From NCBI RefSeq assembly GCF_030316885.1, contig NZ_JASZYQ010000001.1, positions 372,001 to 436,000 of the forward strand: 64,000 nucleotides of DNA, given 5' to 3'. Both the position numbers and the translations under genes were made by a program. Shown here in pieces: positions 1 to 8,649 of this stretch; position 1 is the stretch's first letter; every line of letters begins with the position of its first letter. Below the pieces are notes generated by a model. It saw only the letters and a list, made by a program, of their open reading frames with translations. It ran no database searches and was not told where the DNA came from. This DNA is from Variovorax jilinensis. GTDB taxonomy: Bacteria > Pseudomonadota > Gammaproteobacteria > Burkholderiales > Burkholderiaceae_C.

Positions 1-998
1 CGGCCGATGTGATCGAAGTCGTTCGGGCCCGGATCGATCACGATGTAGCCGGTCTCGGCGTCGCCCACGATGTAGCTGTTGGTGCCGGGGCCGGTCATGG
101 CGCTCGGATTCGGCGCGGTCAGGCGCTGCACGTTGCGCAGCAGGGGCACCGGCTGCTCGCATTGCCAGTCGAGTGCGTGGAAGAGCTGGCCGTCGGGGCT
201 CACCATCGCGAGCTCGCCGAAGGCCGATTCGTGTTCCATGTAGCGCACTTCCTGTCCGCCGAGCACGCCGCCGCGCGGGCAGCTGGTCCACAGCGGGCCT
301 TCGCCGGCCGTGCGGCCCGCACAGGCTTCGAGCACCGCGTCCACGGTCGCATAGGCGGCCAGGCGCTCGAGCGTGCGCACGGTCGGGAAGATGAGGAAGA
401 AGCTGCCCGCCGCATGGCGCTCGAGGGCATCGGCCGGCCGCACCCAGCAGGGCTCGAACTGCTCGGTCTCGTCGGCGCTCGGCGTCTGGCCTTCTGGCAT
501 GCGCGCGACCAGGAAGGGCACGTCGAAGCGCTTGGGCAGGTCGCGGTCGGTGATCCAGTGCGCGAAGGTCCAGACCTGATCGGTCGACAGCAGCAGTCCG
601 CGCGCAACGCACTGGTCGGCAAAGGCGACCGTGGAGCTGGCGGTGCTGCGGTCCATGGTGGCGACTTCGGCGGCGCTCACGGGCCGGCCGTCGGGATGGT
701 GCGCGAGCAGCACGCCCAGCTCCTCGAAGCTCTCGCGGATGGCCGCGATCGCCTGCGTGAGCTGCACGCGGCTCTGGGTGCGGCGGCGCGTCGCGATCGC
801 ACGCGCGGGAGTGTCGCCCTCGTCGATGCGGCCGCCGGGAAACACGTAGGCGCCGGGCGCGAAGCTGGCGTTCTCGGAGCGCCGCGTCATGAGCACCTCG
901 ACGCCTTCGGGCGTATCGCGCAGCAGCAGCACGGTGGCGGCAGGGCGAACGGGCGCGGGCGGGCGCTGGGGGTGGAGCAGTTGGGTCAGACGTACCAT
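1..998 (-). CDS. NUDIX hydrolase / metallo-beta-lactamase-fold fusion protein (3' end outside window)
   Basis: Reading on the minus strand from ATG at 998, 332 codons stay open to the window edge, so the C-terminus is missing. The N-terminal half is NUDIX-like: a GGRIDEGD segment near residue 54 and the catalytic RESFEELG segment near residue 88 form a Nudix box split by a loop, as in NUDT7/NUDT19-type enzymes that hydrolyse CoA or nucleoside diphosphates. From about residue 290 the sequence (NPSAMTGPGTNSYIVG, then VIDPGP) matches the start of a metallo-beta-lactamase hydrolase fold; its HxHxDH zinc motif would lie beyond the window. The substrate is unknown. No Shine-Dalgarno sequence is visible; GATAAT lies 9 nt before the start. 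Confidence 0.85.
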   Translation of the reverse strand, partial: MVRLTQLLHPQRPPAPVRPAATVLLLRDTPEGVEVLMTRRSENASFAPGAYVFPGGRIDEGDTPARAIATRRRTQSRVQLTQAIAAIRESFEELGVLLAHHPDGRPVSAAEVATMDRSTASSTVAFADQCVARGLLLSTDQVWTFAHWITDRDLPKRFDVPFLVARMPEGQTPSADETEQFEPCWVRPADALERHAAGSFFLIFPTVRTLERLAAYATVDAVLEACAGRTAGEGPLWTSCPRGGVLGGQEVRYMEHESAFGELAMVSPDGQLFHALDWQCEQPVPLLRNVQRLTAPNPSAMTGPGTNSYIVGDAETGYIVIDPGPNDFDHIG

Positions 999-1007
999 GG
1001 CACAGCG

Positions 1008-1013
1008 ATTATC
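1008..1013 (-). promoter_or_regulatory. Candidate -10 (GATAAT) of the NUDIX/MBL gene
   Basis: GATAAT on the minus strand, 9 nt before the ATG at 998, with no clear -35 and no ribosome-binding site. One of a recurring set in this window that predicts leaderless or near-leaderless transcripts. Confidence 0.5.
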
Positions 1014-1089
1014 GGGAGATCGGCCCGCGCGTGCGCGGCGGTGCCGGCCGAGGGCGTGCACGCGCGTGCCGTCGAGTCCGTACCGATGG

Positions 1090-1095
1090 GATACT
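1090..1095 (+). promoter_or_regulatory. Candidate extended -10 (TGG-GATACT) of the corA-like gene
   Basis: GATACT preceded by TGG (extended -10 form), 6 nt before the ATG at 1102. No Shine-Dalgarno sequence lies between the hexamer and the start. Confidence 0.45.
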
Positions 1096-1101
1096 GGCGC
1101 C

Positions 1102-2076
1102 ATGCTGATCAACTGCGTGGTCTACGAAGGCGGCGAAAAGCTGGCCGACATTCCGGTTGCGGGCATTGGGGAGCACTTGCAGCACACCGGGCGCTTCGTC
1201 TGGGTGGCCCTGCAGGATGCGACGGCCGCCGAGCTGGCCGAACTGCAGGGCGCATTCGGCCTCCATCCGCTCGCGGTCGAGGATGCCCAGCACGGCCACC
1301 AGCGGCCCAAGGTCGAGGAATACGACGACTCGCTGTTCGCGGTCATGCACCTGCTCGAGATCGACGGCCTCGACGACGGCGCGACCGGCGTCGGCGAGAT
1401 CGACGCCTTCGTCGGCCGCAACTACGTGGTGACGGTCCGCAACCGCAGCCGGCACGGCTTCGTCGAGGTACGCGAACGCTGCGAGCGCGAGCCCGAGCTG
1501 CTGCGCCATGGGCCGGGCTTCGTGCTCTACGCGCTGATGGATGCGGTGGTCGACCGCTACTTCCCGGTCATCGATGCGCTGGAGGACGAACTCGAGACCA
1601 TCGAGCTGCAGATCTTCACGAAGGGCGCCGCGCGCGAGAGCATTCGCAGCCTGTACGGGCTGAAGCGCCGCCTCACGGTGCTCAAGCATGCGGTGGCGCC
1701 GCTGCTCGAAGGCGCGGGCAAGCTGTACGGCGGCCGCGTGCCGCAGATCTGCGTCGGCGCGCAGGAGTACTTCCGCGACGTGATCGACCATCTCGGACGC
1801 ATCAACGCCTCGATCGACGCCATGCGCGACACCATCGGCACCGCGATCAGCGTCAACCTCTCGATGGTCACGATCGAGGACGGCGAGGTCACCAAGCGGC
1901 TGGCCGCCTGGGCCGCGATCTTCGCGGTCAGCACGTCGCTCGCCGGCATCTGGGGCATGAACTTCGAACAGATGCCCGAGCTGCACTGGCGCTTCGGCTA
2001 CTACGCCGCGCTCGGCCTGATCGCGGGCCTCTGTGGCTTCCTCTACTACCGGTTCCGGCGCGCGGGATGGATCTGA
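1102..2076 (+). CDS. corA: CorA-family magnesium/divalent cation transporter
   Basis: A 324-residue inner-membrane channel of the CorA family, which forms a pentamer that passes Mg2+ (sometimes Co2+ or Ni2+). The N-terminal two thirds is the acidic and helical cytoplasmic funnel. Two membrane segments lie at the C-terminus, about residues 270-290 and 302-318. The family-defining GMN motif is at residues 285-287, at the end of the first one, and the loop after it reads FEQMPEL, the usual acidic loop. The chain ends in a short basic cytoplasmic tail. Upstream in-frame codons exist, but ATG 1102 gives the usual family length and sits 6 nt after a GATACT hexamer. The gene stands alone. Function by family; ion preference is not readable. 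Confidence 0.93.
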   Translation: MLINCVVYEGGEKLADIPVAGIGEHLQHTGRFVWVALQDATAAELAELQGAFGLHPLAVEDAQHGHQRPKVEEYDDSLFAVMHLLEIDGLDDGATGVGEIDAFVGRNYVVTVRNRSRHGFVEVRERCEREPELLRHGPGFVLYALMDAVVDRYFPVIDALEDELETIELQIFTKGAARESIRSLYGLKRRLTVLKHAVAPLLEGAGKLYGGRVPQICVGAQEYFRDVIDHLGRINASIDAMRDTIGTAISVNLSMVTIEDGEVTKRLAAWAAIFAVSTSLAGIWGMNFEQMPELHWRFGYYAALGLIAGLCGFLYYRFRRAGWI

Positions 2077-2127
2077 GCGCACCCGATTCGCGGTTGTGGA
2101 GATGCGCGCGCAGGCGAGGTTTGGGGG

Positions 2128-2133
2128 CAGAAT
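2128..2133 (+). promoter_or_regulatory. Candidate -10 (CAGAAT) of the gene at 2142
   Basis: CAGAAT 8 nt before the ATG at 2142, no Shine-Dalgarno sequence. Weaker than its relatives at other gene heads. Confidence 0.35.
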
Positions 2134-2141
2134 CCGGTCGC

Positions 2142-2639
2142 ATGAAAGCTTGCCCGGGAGCGATCTGCTGCTACCTCGTCGCCATGTCGGCGCAGGCGCA
2201 ACTCGCCCAGGAGCCGGTTGTTCAGGCTGGGTTCAGCCAGCCCGGGTGGGAACTGGTCGTCGGTCCTTTCGCCGTCCACTTCAGCAACGAGGACGACCAT
2301 TCGAGCGTCTTTCTGCTGGGCCTCGAGCGCAACCAGTCCGACAACGTGATCTGGGGCCTGTCGGTCTTCCGCAATTCCTTCGGCCAGACTTCGGCCTATG
2401 CCTACTACGGCTATCGCTGGGACGGCCTGTTCGGCAATCCCGCGATCTACGCCAAGCTCTCGGGCGGCATCATCTACGGCTACAAGTACCCGTACGAGGA
2501 CAAGGTGCCGTTCAACCACAACGGCTTCGGCCTCGGCATCATTCCCGCGATCGGCTATCGCCTCACGCCCAACGATGCGCTTCAGGTGGGCGCGCTCGGC
2601 ACCGCCGGGCTGATCTTCACCTACAACCGCAAGTTCTAG
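2142..2639 (+). CDS. Small predicted outer-membrane beta-barrel protein, unknown function
   Basis: 165 residues. The N-terminus looks like a secretion signal (short basic start, hydrophobic stretch, ending near AQAQLA at about residue 22). The mature part is rich in aromatic and glycine residues in alternating patterns typical of amphipathic strands (for example [17 protein letters not shown]), and the chain ends in phenylalanine (YNRKF), the usual last residue of BamA-assembled porin-like proteins. Length fits an eight-stranded barrel of the PagP or PagL size class, but I do not recognise the catalytic residues of either. Function unknown. It stands between corA and dapF, separated from dapF by a dispersed repeat. 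Confidence 0.7.
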   Translation: MKACPGAICCYLVAMSAQAQLAQEPVVQAGFSQPGWELVVGPFAVHFSNEDDHSSVFLLGLERNQSDNVIWGLSVFRNSFGQTSAYAYYGYRWDGLFGNPAIYAKLSGGIIYGYKYPYEDKVPFNHNGFGLGIIPAIGYRLTPNDALQVGALGTAGLIFTYNRKF

Positions 2640-2735
2640 CTCCCCCCGGAAGCGCCTTCGGCGCCTCCCCCTCAAGGGGGCGATACCAGCGGCCCGGCGA
2701 AGCCGGTTCCGCGGTATCTCTGGGCTGGGGCAGCT
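2640..2735. repeat. Dispersed GC-rich intergenic repeat, copy 1
   Basis: Contains a CCCCCT/AGGGGG hairpin core followed by CAGCGGCCCGGCGAAGCCGG and TTCCGCGGT. The same modules recur at 41128 and 49295, and a related form occurs at 8344 and inside mpl at about 45558. Lies between two genes on the same strand. Confidence 0.8.
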
Positions 2736-2746
2736 CCGGGGCAGCA

Positions 2747-2752
2747 GATAAT
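2747..2752 (+). promoter_or_regulatory. Candidate -10 (GATAAT) of dapF
   Basis: GATAAT 6 nt before the dapF ATG at 2759, with no Shine-Dalgarno sequence between them. Confidence 0.5.
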
Positions 2753-2758
2753 CCCTGG

Positions 2759-3634
2759 ATGCGAATCCGCTTCACCAAGATGCAAGGGGCCGGCAACGAT
2801 TTCGTCGTGCTCGACGAAACCCGCGCGCCGCTCGGCCTGACCGGCGCGCAGTACCGCTTCCTGGCCGACCGCCATTTCGGCGTCGGCGCGGACCAGATCC
2901 TCACGGTACGACCCTCGCCGGCCGCGGGCGTCGACTTCCAGTACCTGATCCACAACGCCGACGGCGGCGAGGTCGAGCAATGCGGCAACGGCGCGCGCTG
3001 CTTCCTGCGCTTCGTGCGCGAGCATGGCCTGACGGCCAAGGAGGCGGTTCGGGTGCAGACGCTCTCGGGCGTGATCGAGCCGCGCATGAGCGCCGACGGC
3101 CGCGTCACGGTCGACATGGGCGCGCCGGTGTTCGAGCCGCAGCGCGTGCCCTTCGATACCGCCGGCCTCGACCCGCAGCCCGAAGGCGGCTGGCAGACCT
3201 GGCACCTGGCGCTCGGCCATCACGCGGACAGCGCCATCGTTGCCGTGGCCGTGCTGTCGATGGGCAATCCGCATGCGGTGCAGGTCGTGGCCGACGTCGA
3301 CCTGGCACCTGTCGCGACGCAGGGCCCGCTGATCGAGCACCATCCGCGCTTTCCGCAGCGCGTCAATGCCGGCTTCATGCAGGTGGTCGACCGCGGCCAC
3401 GTGCGGTTGCGCGTGTTCGAGCGCGGCGCCGGCGAGACGCTGGCCTGCGGCACCGGCGCCTGCGCCGCGGTGGTCGCGGGCATCCGGCTCGGCCTGCTCG
3501 ATGCAAGGGTCGACGTCCAGACCCGCGGCGGCCTGCTCACCATCGAATGGGCCGGCGAGGGCACGCCGGTGTTGATGACCGGACCCGCTCTCACCGTTTT
3601 CGAGGGCGACATCGAGGTGCCCGACGCGTCATGA
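2759..3634 (+). CDS. dapF: Diaminopimelate epimerase
   Basis: 291 residues. Converts LL-diaminopimelate to the meso form, the last branch step giving the peptidoglycan cross-linking residue and the lysine precursor. It is a PLP-independent two-base enzyme, and both catalytic cysteine contexts are intact: QCGNGARC near residue 75 and [11 protein letters not shown] near residue 225. The N-terminal [11 protein letters not shown] is the family signature. Start chosen at ATG 2759 because it gives the canonical [14 protein letters not shown]; the frame is open further upstream but without homology. Stop overlaps the next gene by ATGA, so dapF heads an operon with DUF484, ydcF, xerC and the rRNA methyltransferase. 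Confidence 0.97.
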   Translation: MRIRFTKMQGAGNDFVVLDETRAPLGLTGAQYRFLADRHFGVGADQILTVRPSPAAGVDFQYLIHNADGGEVEQCGNGARCFLRFVREHGLTAKEAVRVQTLSGVIEPRMSADGRVTVDMGAPVFEPQRVPFDTAGLDPQPEGGWQTWHLALGHHADSAIVAVAVLSMGNPHAVQVVADVDLAPVATQGPLIEHHPRFPQRVNAGFMQVVDRGHVRLRVFERGAGETLACGTGACAAVVAGIRLGLLDARVDVQTRGGLLTIEWAGEGTPVLMTGPALTVFEGDIEVPDAS

Positions 3635-4320
3635 ACTCCTTCAACTCCAACGACATGAACCCGATCACCGAAGACGACATCGCCAACTACCTCGCGAACA
3701 CGCCCGACTTCTTCGAACGCCATGCGCAGCTGCTGGGCCAGGTGCAGCTGACCAGCCCGCATGGCAACCGCGCGGTGAGCCTGCAGGAGCGCCAGGCCGA
3801 GATGCTGCGCGAGAAGATCAAGGCGCTCGAGCATCGCGTGATGGACATGGTGCGCCACGGCACCGAGAACGTGGTCACGGCCGATCGCCTGCAGCGCTGG
3901 ACCCGCGGCCTGCTGACCGCGCGCGATCCGCGCGGCCTGCCGGCGCAGATCGCGAGCCAGTTGCAGACCCTGTTCATGGTGCCGCAGACCGCGATCAAGG
4001 TCTGGGACTGCGACGGCGCCTACCTCAACGAATCCTTCGCGCAGTGGGTCAGCGACGACGTCAAGACGCTCGCCACCTCGCTCACCGCGCCCTATTGCGG
4101 GCTCAATTCGGGCTTCGAGGCCGCAGGATGGCTGGCCGAGCCGCATGCCGCGGTCTCGATCGCGCTGATCCCGCTGCGCGCCGAGGTCGAATCGCCGGCC
4201 TTCGGCCTGCTGGTGCTGGCCTCGCCCGACGCCCAGCGCTTCAACGCCGAGATGGGCACCGACTTCCTGGAGCGCATCGCCGAGCTGGCCTCGGGCGCCC
4301 TGTCGCGCCTGCGCCCTTGA
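3631..4320 (+). CDS. DUF484 family protein
   Basis: 229 residues, overlapping dapF by 4 bp. The N-terminal [17 protein letters not shown] is the family start; residues 45-75 form a charged, probably coiled-coil helix, and the rest resembles a GAF-like fold with a central [11 protein letters not shown]...FGLLVLAS strand-turn-strand. The family is found next to xerC in many proteobacteria, where dapF-DUF484-xerC is a conserved string; its biochemical role is not established. No catalytic residues can be pointed out. Confidence 0.9.
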   Translation: MNSFNSNDMNPITEDDIANYLANTPDFFERHAQLLGQVQLTSPHGNRAVSLQERQAEMLREKIKALEHRVMDMVRHGTENVVTADRLQRWTRGLLTARDPRGLPAQIASQLQTLFMVPQTAIKVWDCDGAYLNESFAQWVSDDVKTLATSLTAPYCGLNSGFEAAGWLAEPHAAVSIALIPLRAEVESPAFGLLVLASPDAQRFNAEMGTDFLERIAELASGALSRLRP

Positions 4321-4934
4321 AGCGACCGCTGCGGCGCGGCCTGATCGCCGCGCTGCTGCTGGCGCTGCTGGGCTATGCGGCGATCCACGCCATGGTCTGG
4401 CGCAACGCGAGGGCGCGCCTCGCGCAGGCGCCACCCCAGGCCGCCGATGCCGCGCTGATCCTCGGCAACCGGGCGTACCGGGACGGCAAGCCCAATCCCT
4501 GCCTCACGGGACGGGTCGATGCCGGCATTGCGCTGGCCCGTGCGGGCCTGGTGGGCCGGCTCGTGCTGTCGGGCGGCGTCGACCTCGAGGACGGCCGCAT
4601 CGAGGCCGAGGTGATGCGCCAGCATGCGCGCGATGCCGGCTTCGAGGGCCCGCTGCTGCTGGAGGCCCGATCGCAGACCACGCGCGAGAACCTCGCGCTG
4701 TCGAGCGCCTTGCTGCAGGCCGCCGGCATCCGCAGCGTGGTCATCGTGACCGAGCCCTACCACCTGTGGCGCGCCGAGCGCCTCGCACGCGCGAGCGGCT
4801 TCGACCGCCAGTTCGATGTGCAGTTCGCAGCCGCGCCGAGCGCCTGCTGGCAGCGCTGGGGCATGGCTTTCAAGGGCGCGTTGCGCGAGCCGCTGGCGAT
4901 CGTGAACAATGCCGCCAATGGATTCCTCCACTGA
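4317..4934 (+). CDS. YdcF/ElyC family (DUF218) membrane-anchored protein
   Basis: 205 residues from TTG 4317, which overlaps the upstream stop as TTGA. A basic start (KRPLRRG) is followed by one membrane helix at about residues 8-24, then the DUF218 domain: AALILGNRAY, a GxxxxRVDAGIALARAG helix, LVLSGG near residue 82, the ARSQTTRENL motif and VVIVTEPYHLWRA. Relatives (E. coli SanA, ElyC, YdcF) act in envelope integrity and peptidoglycan or lipid-carrier metabolism, but the reaction is unclear. The only good in-frame start is TTG; the tail overlaps the start of xerC. Confidence 0.85.
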   Translation: MKRPLRRGLIAALLLALLGYAAIHAMVWRNARARLAQAPPQAADAALILGNRAYRDGKPNPCLTGRVDAGIALARAGLVGRLVLSGGVDLEDGRIEAEVMRQHARDAGFEGPLLLEARSQTTRENLALSSALLQAAGIRSVVIVTEPYHLWRAERLARASGFDRQFDVQFAAAPSACWQRWGMAFKGALREPLAIVNNAANGFLH

Positions 4935-5943
4935 CGCGCCGCCGGCCGCGCTGCCGGCCACGATCGAGAAGTACCTCGAGCATGTGCGCGTGGAGCGGCG
5001 CCTTGCGCAGCGCACGGTCGAGCTCTATGCCATCCATCTGGCGGCGCTGGCCGGCCATGCGGCCGCGGCCGGCCTGCCGCTCGAGCAGGTGCAGACCGCC
5101 CACGTGCGGCGCTGGATGGCGCAGATGCACGGCGGCGGCCGCTCGCCGCGCGGCATCGCGCTGGTGCTGTCCTGCTGGCGCAGCTTCTACCGCTGGCTCG
5201 GCCACGAGGGCCTGATCGGCTTCAACCCGGTGCAGGACGTGCACGCGCCGAAGGCGGCGCGGCCGCTGCCGAAGGCGCTCGCGGTCGACGACGCGGTGCG
5301 GCTCGCGGACCTGCGCGATGCCGATGCCGACCCCTGGAGCGAGGCGCGCGACCGCGCCATGGTCGAGCTGCTCTATGGCTGCGGCCTGCGGGTCGGCGAG
5401 CTGGTCGGGCTGGATGCGCGCGCCAGCGCCACGGCGCGTGGCTGGATCGACCTCGATGCTGCCGAGGCCCAGGTGCTGGGCAAGGGCGGCAAGCGCCGCA
5501 TCGTGCCGGTCGGCCGCATGGCGCTGGAGTCGCTGCGGACCTGGCTCGCGGTGCGCGAGGATTGCGCGGCGCTCGACGCGGCGCGGCTGCGCGCGCCCGA
5601 CAGCGCCGCGGCGCTCTTCATCGGCCGCAACGGCACGCGCGTGTCGTCCCAGGCGGTGTGGCGCCAGCTGCGCCAGCGCGGCGTCAAGGCCGGCCTCGCG
5701 GCGCCGGTGCATCCGCACATGCTGCGGCATTCGTTCGCGAGCCACCTGCTGCAATCCAGCAGCGACCTGCGCGCGGTGCAGGAACTGCTGGGCCACGCCA
5801 ACATCTCGACCACCCAGGTCTACACGCGGCTGGATTTCCAGCATCTGGCCAAGGCCTACGACGCCGGGCACCCGCGGGCCCAGGCGCGCGACGAAGGCAT
5901 CCCGCCCCGGGCGGGGCGCGGCAGCAAGGACAAGAACCCATGA
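4909..5943 (+). CDS. xerC: Tyrosine recombinase XerC
   Basis: 344 residues. With XerD it resolves chromosome dimers at dif. The N-terminal SAM-like core-binding domain spans roughly residues 15-105, the catalytic domain 125-320. Active-site residues are visible: R161 (LRVGEL), a beta-hairpin lysine in LGKGGKRR, H270-x-x-R273 (HPHMLRH), the GHANISTTQ histidine and nucleophile Y305 (QVYTRLD). Two close ATGs (4909 and 4918) are possible; 4909 overlaps ydcF by 26 bp. The final 20 residues are a basic, probably disordered tail. Operon position after DUF484 is the usual one. Confidence 0.95.
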   Translation: MPPMDSSTDAPPAALPATIEKYLEHVRVERRLAQRTVELYAIHLAALAGHAAAAGLPLEQVQTAHVRRWMAQMHGGGRSPRGIALVLSCWRSFYRWLGHEGLIGFNPVQDVHAPKAARPLPKALAVDDAVRLADLRDADADPWSEARDRAMVELLYGCGLRVGELVGLDARASATARGWIDLDAAEAQVLGKGGKRRIVPVGRMALESLRTWLAVREDCAALDAARLRAPDSAAALFIGRNGTRVSSQAVWRQLRQRGVKAGLAAPVHPHMLRHSFASHLLQSSSDLRAVQELLGHANISTTQVYTRLDFQHLAKAYDAGHPRAQARDEGIPPRAGRGSKDKNP

Positions 5944-7142
5944 AGAACCTCCGACTGCGTCCGGGCAAGGAGCGTTCGCTGCTGCGCCGCCATCCCTGGG
6001 TCTTCGAATCCGCGATCGCCAAGGGCGGCGGCGACGCCGGCGAAACCGTGCGCATCGAGTCCGACGACGGTCGCTTCCTGGCCTGGGCCGCCTTCAGCCC
6101 GCATTCGAAGATCCGGGCCCGCGCATGGAGCTTCGACGAGTCGCAGCGCATCGACGGTGCCTTCCTCGCGGCGCGCGTGGCGCAGGCGGTGCGCGCCAGA
6201 AGCCTGTTCGACCTGCAGAGCGACGGCGTGCGGCTGGTGCACGGCGAGGCCGATGGCCTGCCGGGGCTGATCGTCGACCGCTACGGCGACACGCTGGTGG
6301 CCCAGTTCCTGTCGGCTGGCGTCGAGCGCTGGAAGGCGCCGCTGGCCGATGCGCTGCTGGCGGCCACGGGCCTCGAGCGGCTCTACGAGCGCTCGGACGC
6401 CAGCGGGCGCGAGCGCGAGGGCCTGAAGCCGGTGACGGGCTGGCTGCGCGGCACCGGCCCGACCGAGCTCACGATCCGCGAGCACCAGTGGCGCCTCGGC
6501 CTGGACGTCGCGACCGGCCACAAGACCGGCTTCTATCTGGACCAGCGCGACAGCCGCAAGCGCTTCGCCGAGCTGGCCGCGCAGCGGCGCTTCCGGCAGG
6601 TGCTCAACTGCTTCTGCTACACGGGCGGCTTCACGGTCGCGGCGCTCGCGGGGCTGCAGGCGACCGGCGCGGTCGAGGGCGCCGAGCTGACCTCGATCGA
6701 TTCCTCGCTGCCGGCCCTCGAACGCGCACGGGCCCACGTGGCGCTCAACGGCTTCGAGCGGGCCCGCACCGAGTTCCTGGATGCCGACGTCAACGCCAGC
6801 CTGCGCCGCTTCGTCGAGGAGGGCCGCCGCTTCGATGCCATCGTGCTCGATCCGCCCAAGTTCGCGCCCACCGTGGCCCATGCCGAGCGCGCCGCCCGCG
6901 CCTACAAGGACCTGAACCGGCAGGCCTTCAAGCTGCTGGCGCCGGGTGGGCACCTGCTGACCTTCTCGTGCTCGGGCGGCATCGGCGCCGACCTGTTCCA
7001 CAAGATCGTGGCCTCGGCCGGCATCGACGCCGGGGTCGACGGCTACATCACCGAGCGGCTGGGCGCCGCGCCCGACCACCCGATGACCATCGAATTCCCC
7101 GAAGGCGAATACTTGAAAGGGCTGGTGGTGGTGCGCAAGTAG
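5940..7142 (+). CDS. rlmI: Class I SAM-dependent rRNA methyltransferase, RlmI-like
   Basis: 400 residues, overlapping the xerC stop by ATGA. The N-terminal PUA-type RNA-binding domain (RLRPGKERSLLRRHPWVFESAI) is followed by the EEHE-like linker and a Rossmann methyltransferase domain: GHKTGFYLDQRDSR near residue 195, NCFCYTGGFTVAAL near 222, and the catalytic-loop motif VLDPPKFAP near 302. E. coli RlmI makes m5C1962 in 23S rRNA, and this protein has the same architecture and length. Target site is by family only. Confidence 0.9.
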   Translation: MKNLRLRPGKERSLLRRHPWVFESAIAKGGGDAGETVRIESDDGRFLAWAAFSPHSKIRARAWSFDESQRIDGAFLAARVAQAVRARSLFDLQSDGVRLVHGEADGLPGLIVDRYGDTLVAQFLSAGVERWKAPLADALLAATGLERLYERSDASGREREGLKPVTGWLRGTGPTELTIREHQWRLGLDVATGHKTGFYLDQRDSRKRFAELAAQRRFRQVLNCFCYTGGFTVAALAGLQATGAVEGAELTSIDSSLPALERARAHVALNGFERARTEFLDADVNASLRRFVEEGRRFDAIVLDPPKFAPTVAHAERAARAYKDLNRQAFKLLAPGGHLLTFSCSGGIGADLFHKIVASAGIDAGVDGYITERLGAAPDHPMTIEFPEGEYLKGLVVVRK

Positions 7143-7240
7143 TGCGACCAGGCACGCCGCCCTTGACCCTGCTGGCCCGCGGCCGGCGCGCGGTGGCTAA
7201 ACTTTCCGCCTTCGCGCTTCCATTGCCGCCCTGTCCCGCC

Positions 7241-7277
7241 GTTTTCCCCGTTTTCCCCGTTTTCCCTCGTTTCCCGG
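7241..7277 (+). repeat. Short tandem repeat, 9-bp unit GTTTTCCCC
   Basis: Two perfect units and one 8-of-9 unit (GTTTTCCCC at 7241 and 7250, GTTTTCCCT at 7259), then a decayed GTTTCCC, ending just before the start of the CobW-like gene. Gives a pyrimidine-rich leader without a good Shine-Dalgarno sequence. Confidence 0.75.
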
Positions 7278-7286
7278 AGCACCCCC

Positions 7287-8336
7287 ATGGCCCTCATTCC
7301 CGCAACCATCCTCACCGGCTTCCTCGGCTCGGGCAAGACCACGCTGCTCAAGCGCATCCTGAGCGAGGCGCACGGCCAGAAGATCGCGGTGATCGAGAAC
7401 GAATTCGGCGAGGAGAACATCGACAACGACATCCTCGTCACCGAATCGAAGGAGCAGATCGTCCAGATGAGCAACGGCTGCATCTGCTGCACCATCCGCG
7501 AGGACCTGCGCGAGGCGCTGCAGCTGCTGGCGGCCAAGAAGCGCAAGGGCCTGCTCGACTTCGACCGCGTGGTGATCGAGACCACCGGCCTGGCCGACCC
7601 CGGTCCGGTGGCGCAGACCTTCTTCATGGACGACGAGATCGCCGAGAGCTACCTGCTCGACTCGATCCTGACCCTGGTCGATGCCAAGCACGCACCGCAG
7701 CAGCTCAACGACCGCCAGGAAGCGCGCCGCCAGGTCGGCTTCGCGGACCAGATCTTCATCAGCAAGAGCGACCTGGTCGCGGCCGAGGAGACCGAGGCCC
7801 TGATCCATCGCCTCAAGCACATGAACCCGCGCGCACCGCAGCAGAAGGTGCATTTCGGCGAAGTGCCGATCAAGGACGTGTTCGACCTGCGCGGCTTCAA
7901 CCTGAACGCCAAGCTCGACATCGATCCCGATTTCCTCAAGGAGGAAGACGCGCACGACCATCACGACCATGCGCACGGCGAGCATTGCGACCATCCCTCG
8001 CATGCCCACGAGGGCCACGGCCACCACCATCACCACGACGATGACGTCAAGAGCTTCGTCTACCGCTCGGACCGGGCCTTCGATCCGGCCCGGCTCGAGG
8101 ACTTCCTCGGCGCGATCGTCAACATCTACGGCCCGCGCATGCTGCGCTACAAGGGCGTGCTGCACATGCAGGGCACCGAGCGCAAGGTGATCTTCCAGGG
8201 CGTGCACCAGCTGATGGGCAGCGACCTCGGCCCGGCCTGGGGCGCCGACGAGAAGCGCACCAGCCGCATGGTGTTCATCGGCATCGACCTGCCGCGCGAG
8301 ATCCTGGAGCAGGGCCTGGACCAGTGTCTGGTCTAG
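7287..8336 (+). CDS. COG0523 / CobW-family metallochaperone GTPase
   Basis: 349 residues. G3E GTPase family that delivers metals to target proteins. Walker A GFLGSGKT at residues 11-18, the metal-binding CxCC motif (GCICCT) at residues 65-68, the ESxGLADP-like switch (ETTGLADPGPV) and SKSD base-recognition motif are present. Residues about 215-252 form a strongly His/Asp-rich metal-binding stretch (runs such as DHHDHAHGEH and HHHHHDDD), typical of zinc-handling members (YjiA, ZigA/ZagA types). The C-terminal CobW_C domain follows. Zinc is the likeliest metal by family; no clear Zur box was found upstream. The next gene is a DksA relative lacking most zinc-finger cysteines. Confidence 0.92.
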   Translation: MALIPATILTGFLGSGKTTLLKRILSEAHGQKIAVIENEFGEENIDNDILVTESKEQIVQMSNGCICCTIREDLREALQLLAAKKRKGLLDFDRVVIETTGLADPGPVAQTFFMDDEIAESYLLDSILTLVDAKHAPQQLNDRQEARRQVGFADQIFISKSDLVAAEETEALIHRLKHMNPRAPQQKVHFGEVPIKDVFDLRGFNLNAKLDIDPDFLKEEDAHDHHDHAHGEHCDHPSHAHEGHGHHHHHDDDVKSFVYRSDRAFDPARLEDFLGAIVNIYGPRMLRYKGVLHMQGTERKVIFQGVHQLMGSDLGPAWGADEKRTSRMVFIGIDLPREILEQGLDQCLV

Positions 8337-8343
8337 CAACAGG

Positions 8344-8404
8344 GCTCCCACGCTCACCCGCTTCTAGTGGTTCGCTGCCCCCCCGAGGGCGCGCAGGCCG
8401 CCTT
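8344..8404. repeat. Dispersed GC-rich repeat, copy 2 (GTGGTTCGCTGCCCCCC form)
   Basis: CTCCCACGCTC...GTGGTTCGCTGCCCCCCCGAGGG between the CobW-like gene and dksA. Shares its core, including GTGGTTCGCTGCCCCCCGAGG, with the copy inside mpl near 45558. Confidence 0.75.
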
Positions 8405-8474
8405 CGCGCTGCCCGACGCCGGCCTGAATCCCGGCACTGAGTTCCCGTTCGCGCAGGCTCGCGCGTTCTCTCTA

Positions 8475-8480
8475 TACAAT
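8475..8480 (+). promoter_or_regulatory. Candidate -10 (TACAAT) of dksA with GC-rich discriminator
   Basis: The 313-bp gap 8337-8649 holds repeat copy 2 and then this TACAAT, directly followed by CGCGCGCC, a GC-only discriminator of the kind that makes promoters sensitive to ppGpp and DksA. No good -35 was found. A perfect 12-bp palindrome AACCCCGGGGTT lies at 8579-8590 in the predicted 160-nt leader. Confidence 0.4.
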
Positions 8481-8649
8481 CGCGCGCCTGTTCCGGCAGC
8501 CGCAGACCGCCATTCGTGGCGCGAATCGTGACTTCCGGCATAGGAACGGGTGCGTTTCGGGGCTGGATTCGGGGGTATAACCCCGGGGTTCGCCTCGGCG
8601 AACACCTCTCATTGAATGCGCGTTCGAGTCCATCGAGGAGCCAGTCACC

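Noticed and set aside
9..2639. 876-codon plus-strand frame covering NUDIX, corA and the gene at 2142
   Set aside because: Only its last 165 codons are a gene; the rest is a shadow of the minus-strand NUDIX gene and of corA in another frame.
7163..7203. TTGACC and TAAACT before the CobW-like gene as a promoter
   Set aside because: Spacer of 29 bp is far too long.
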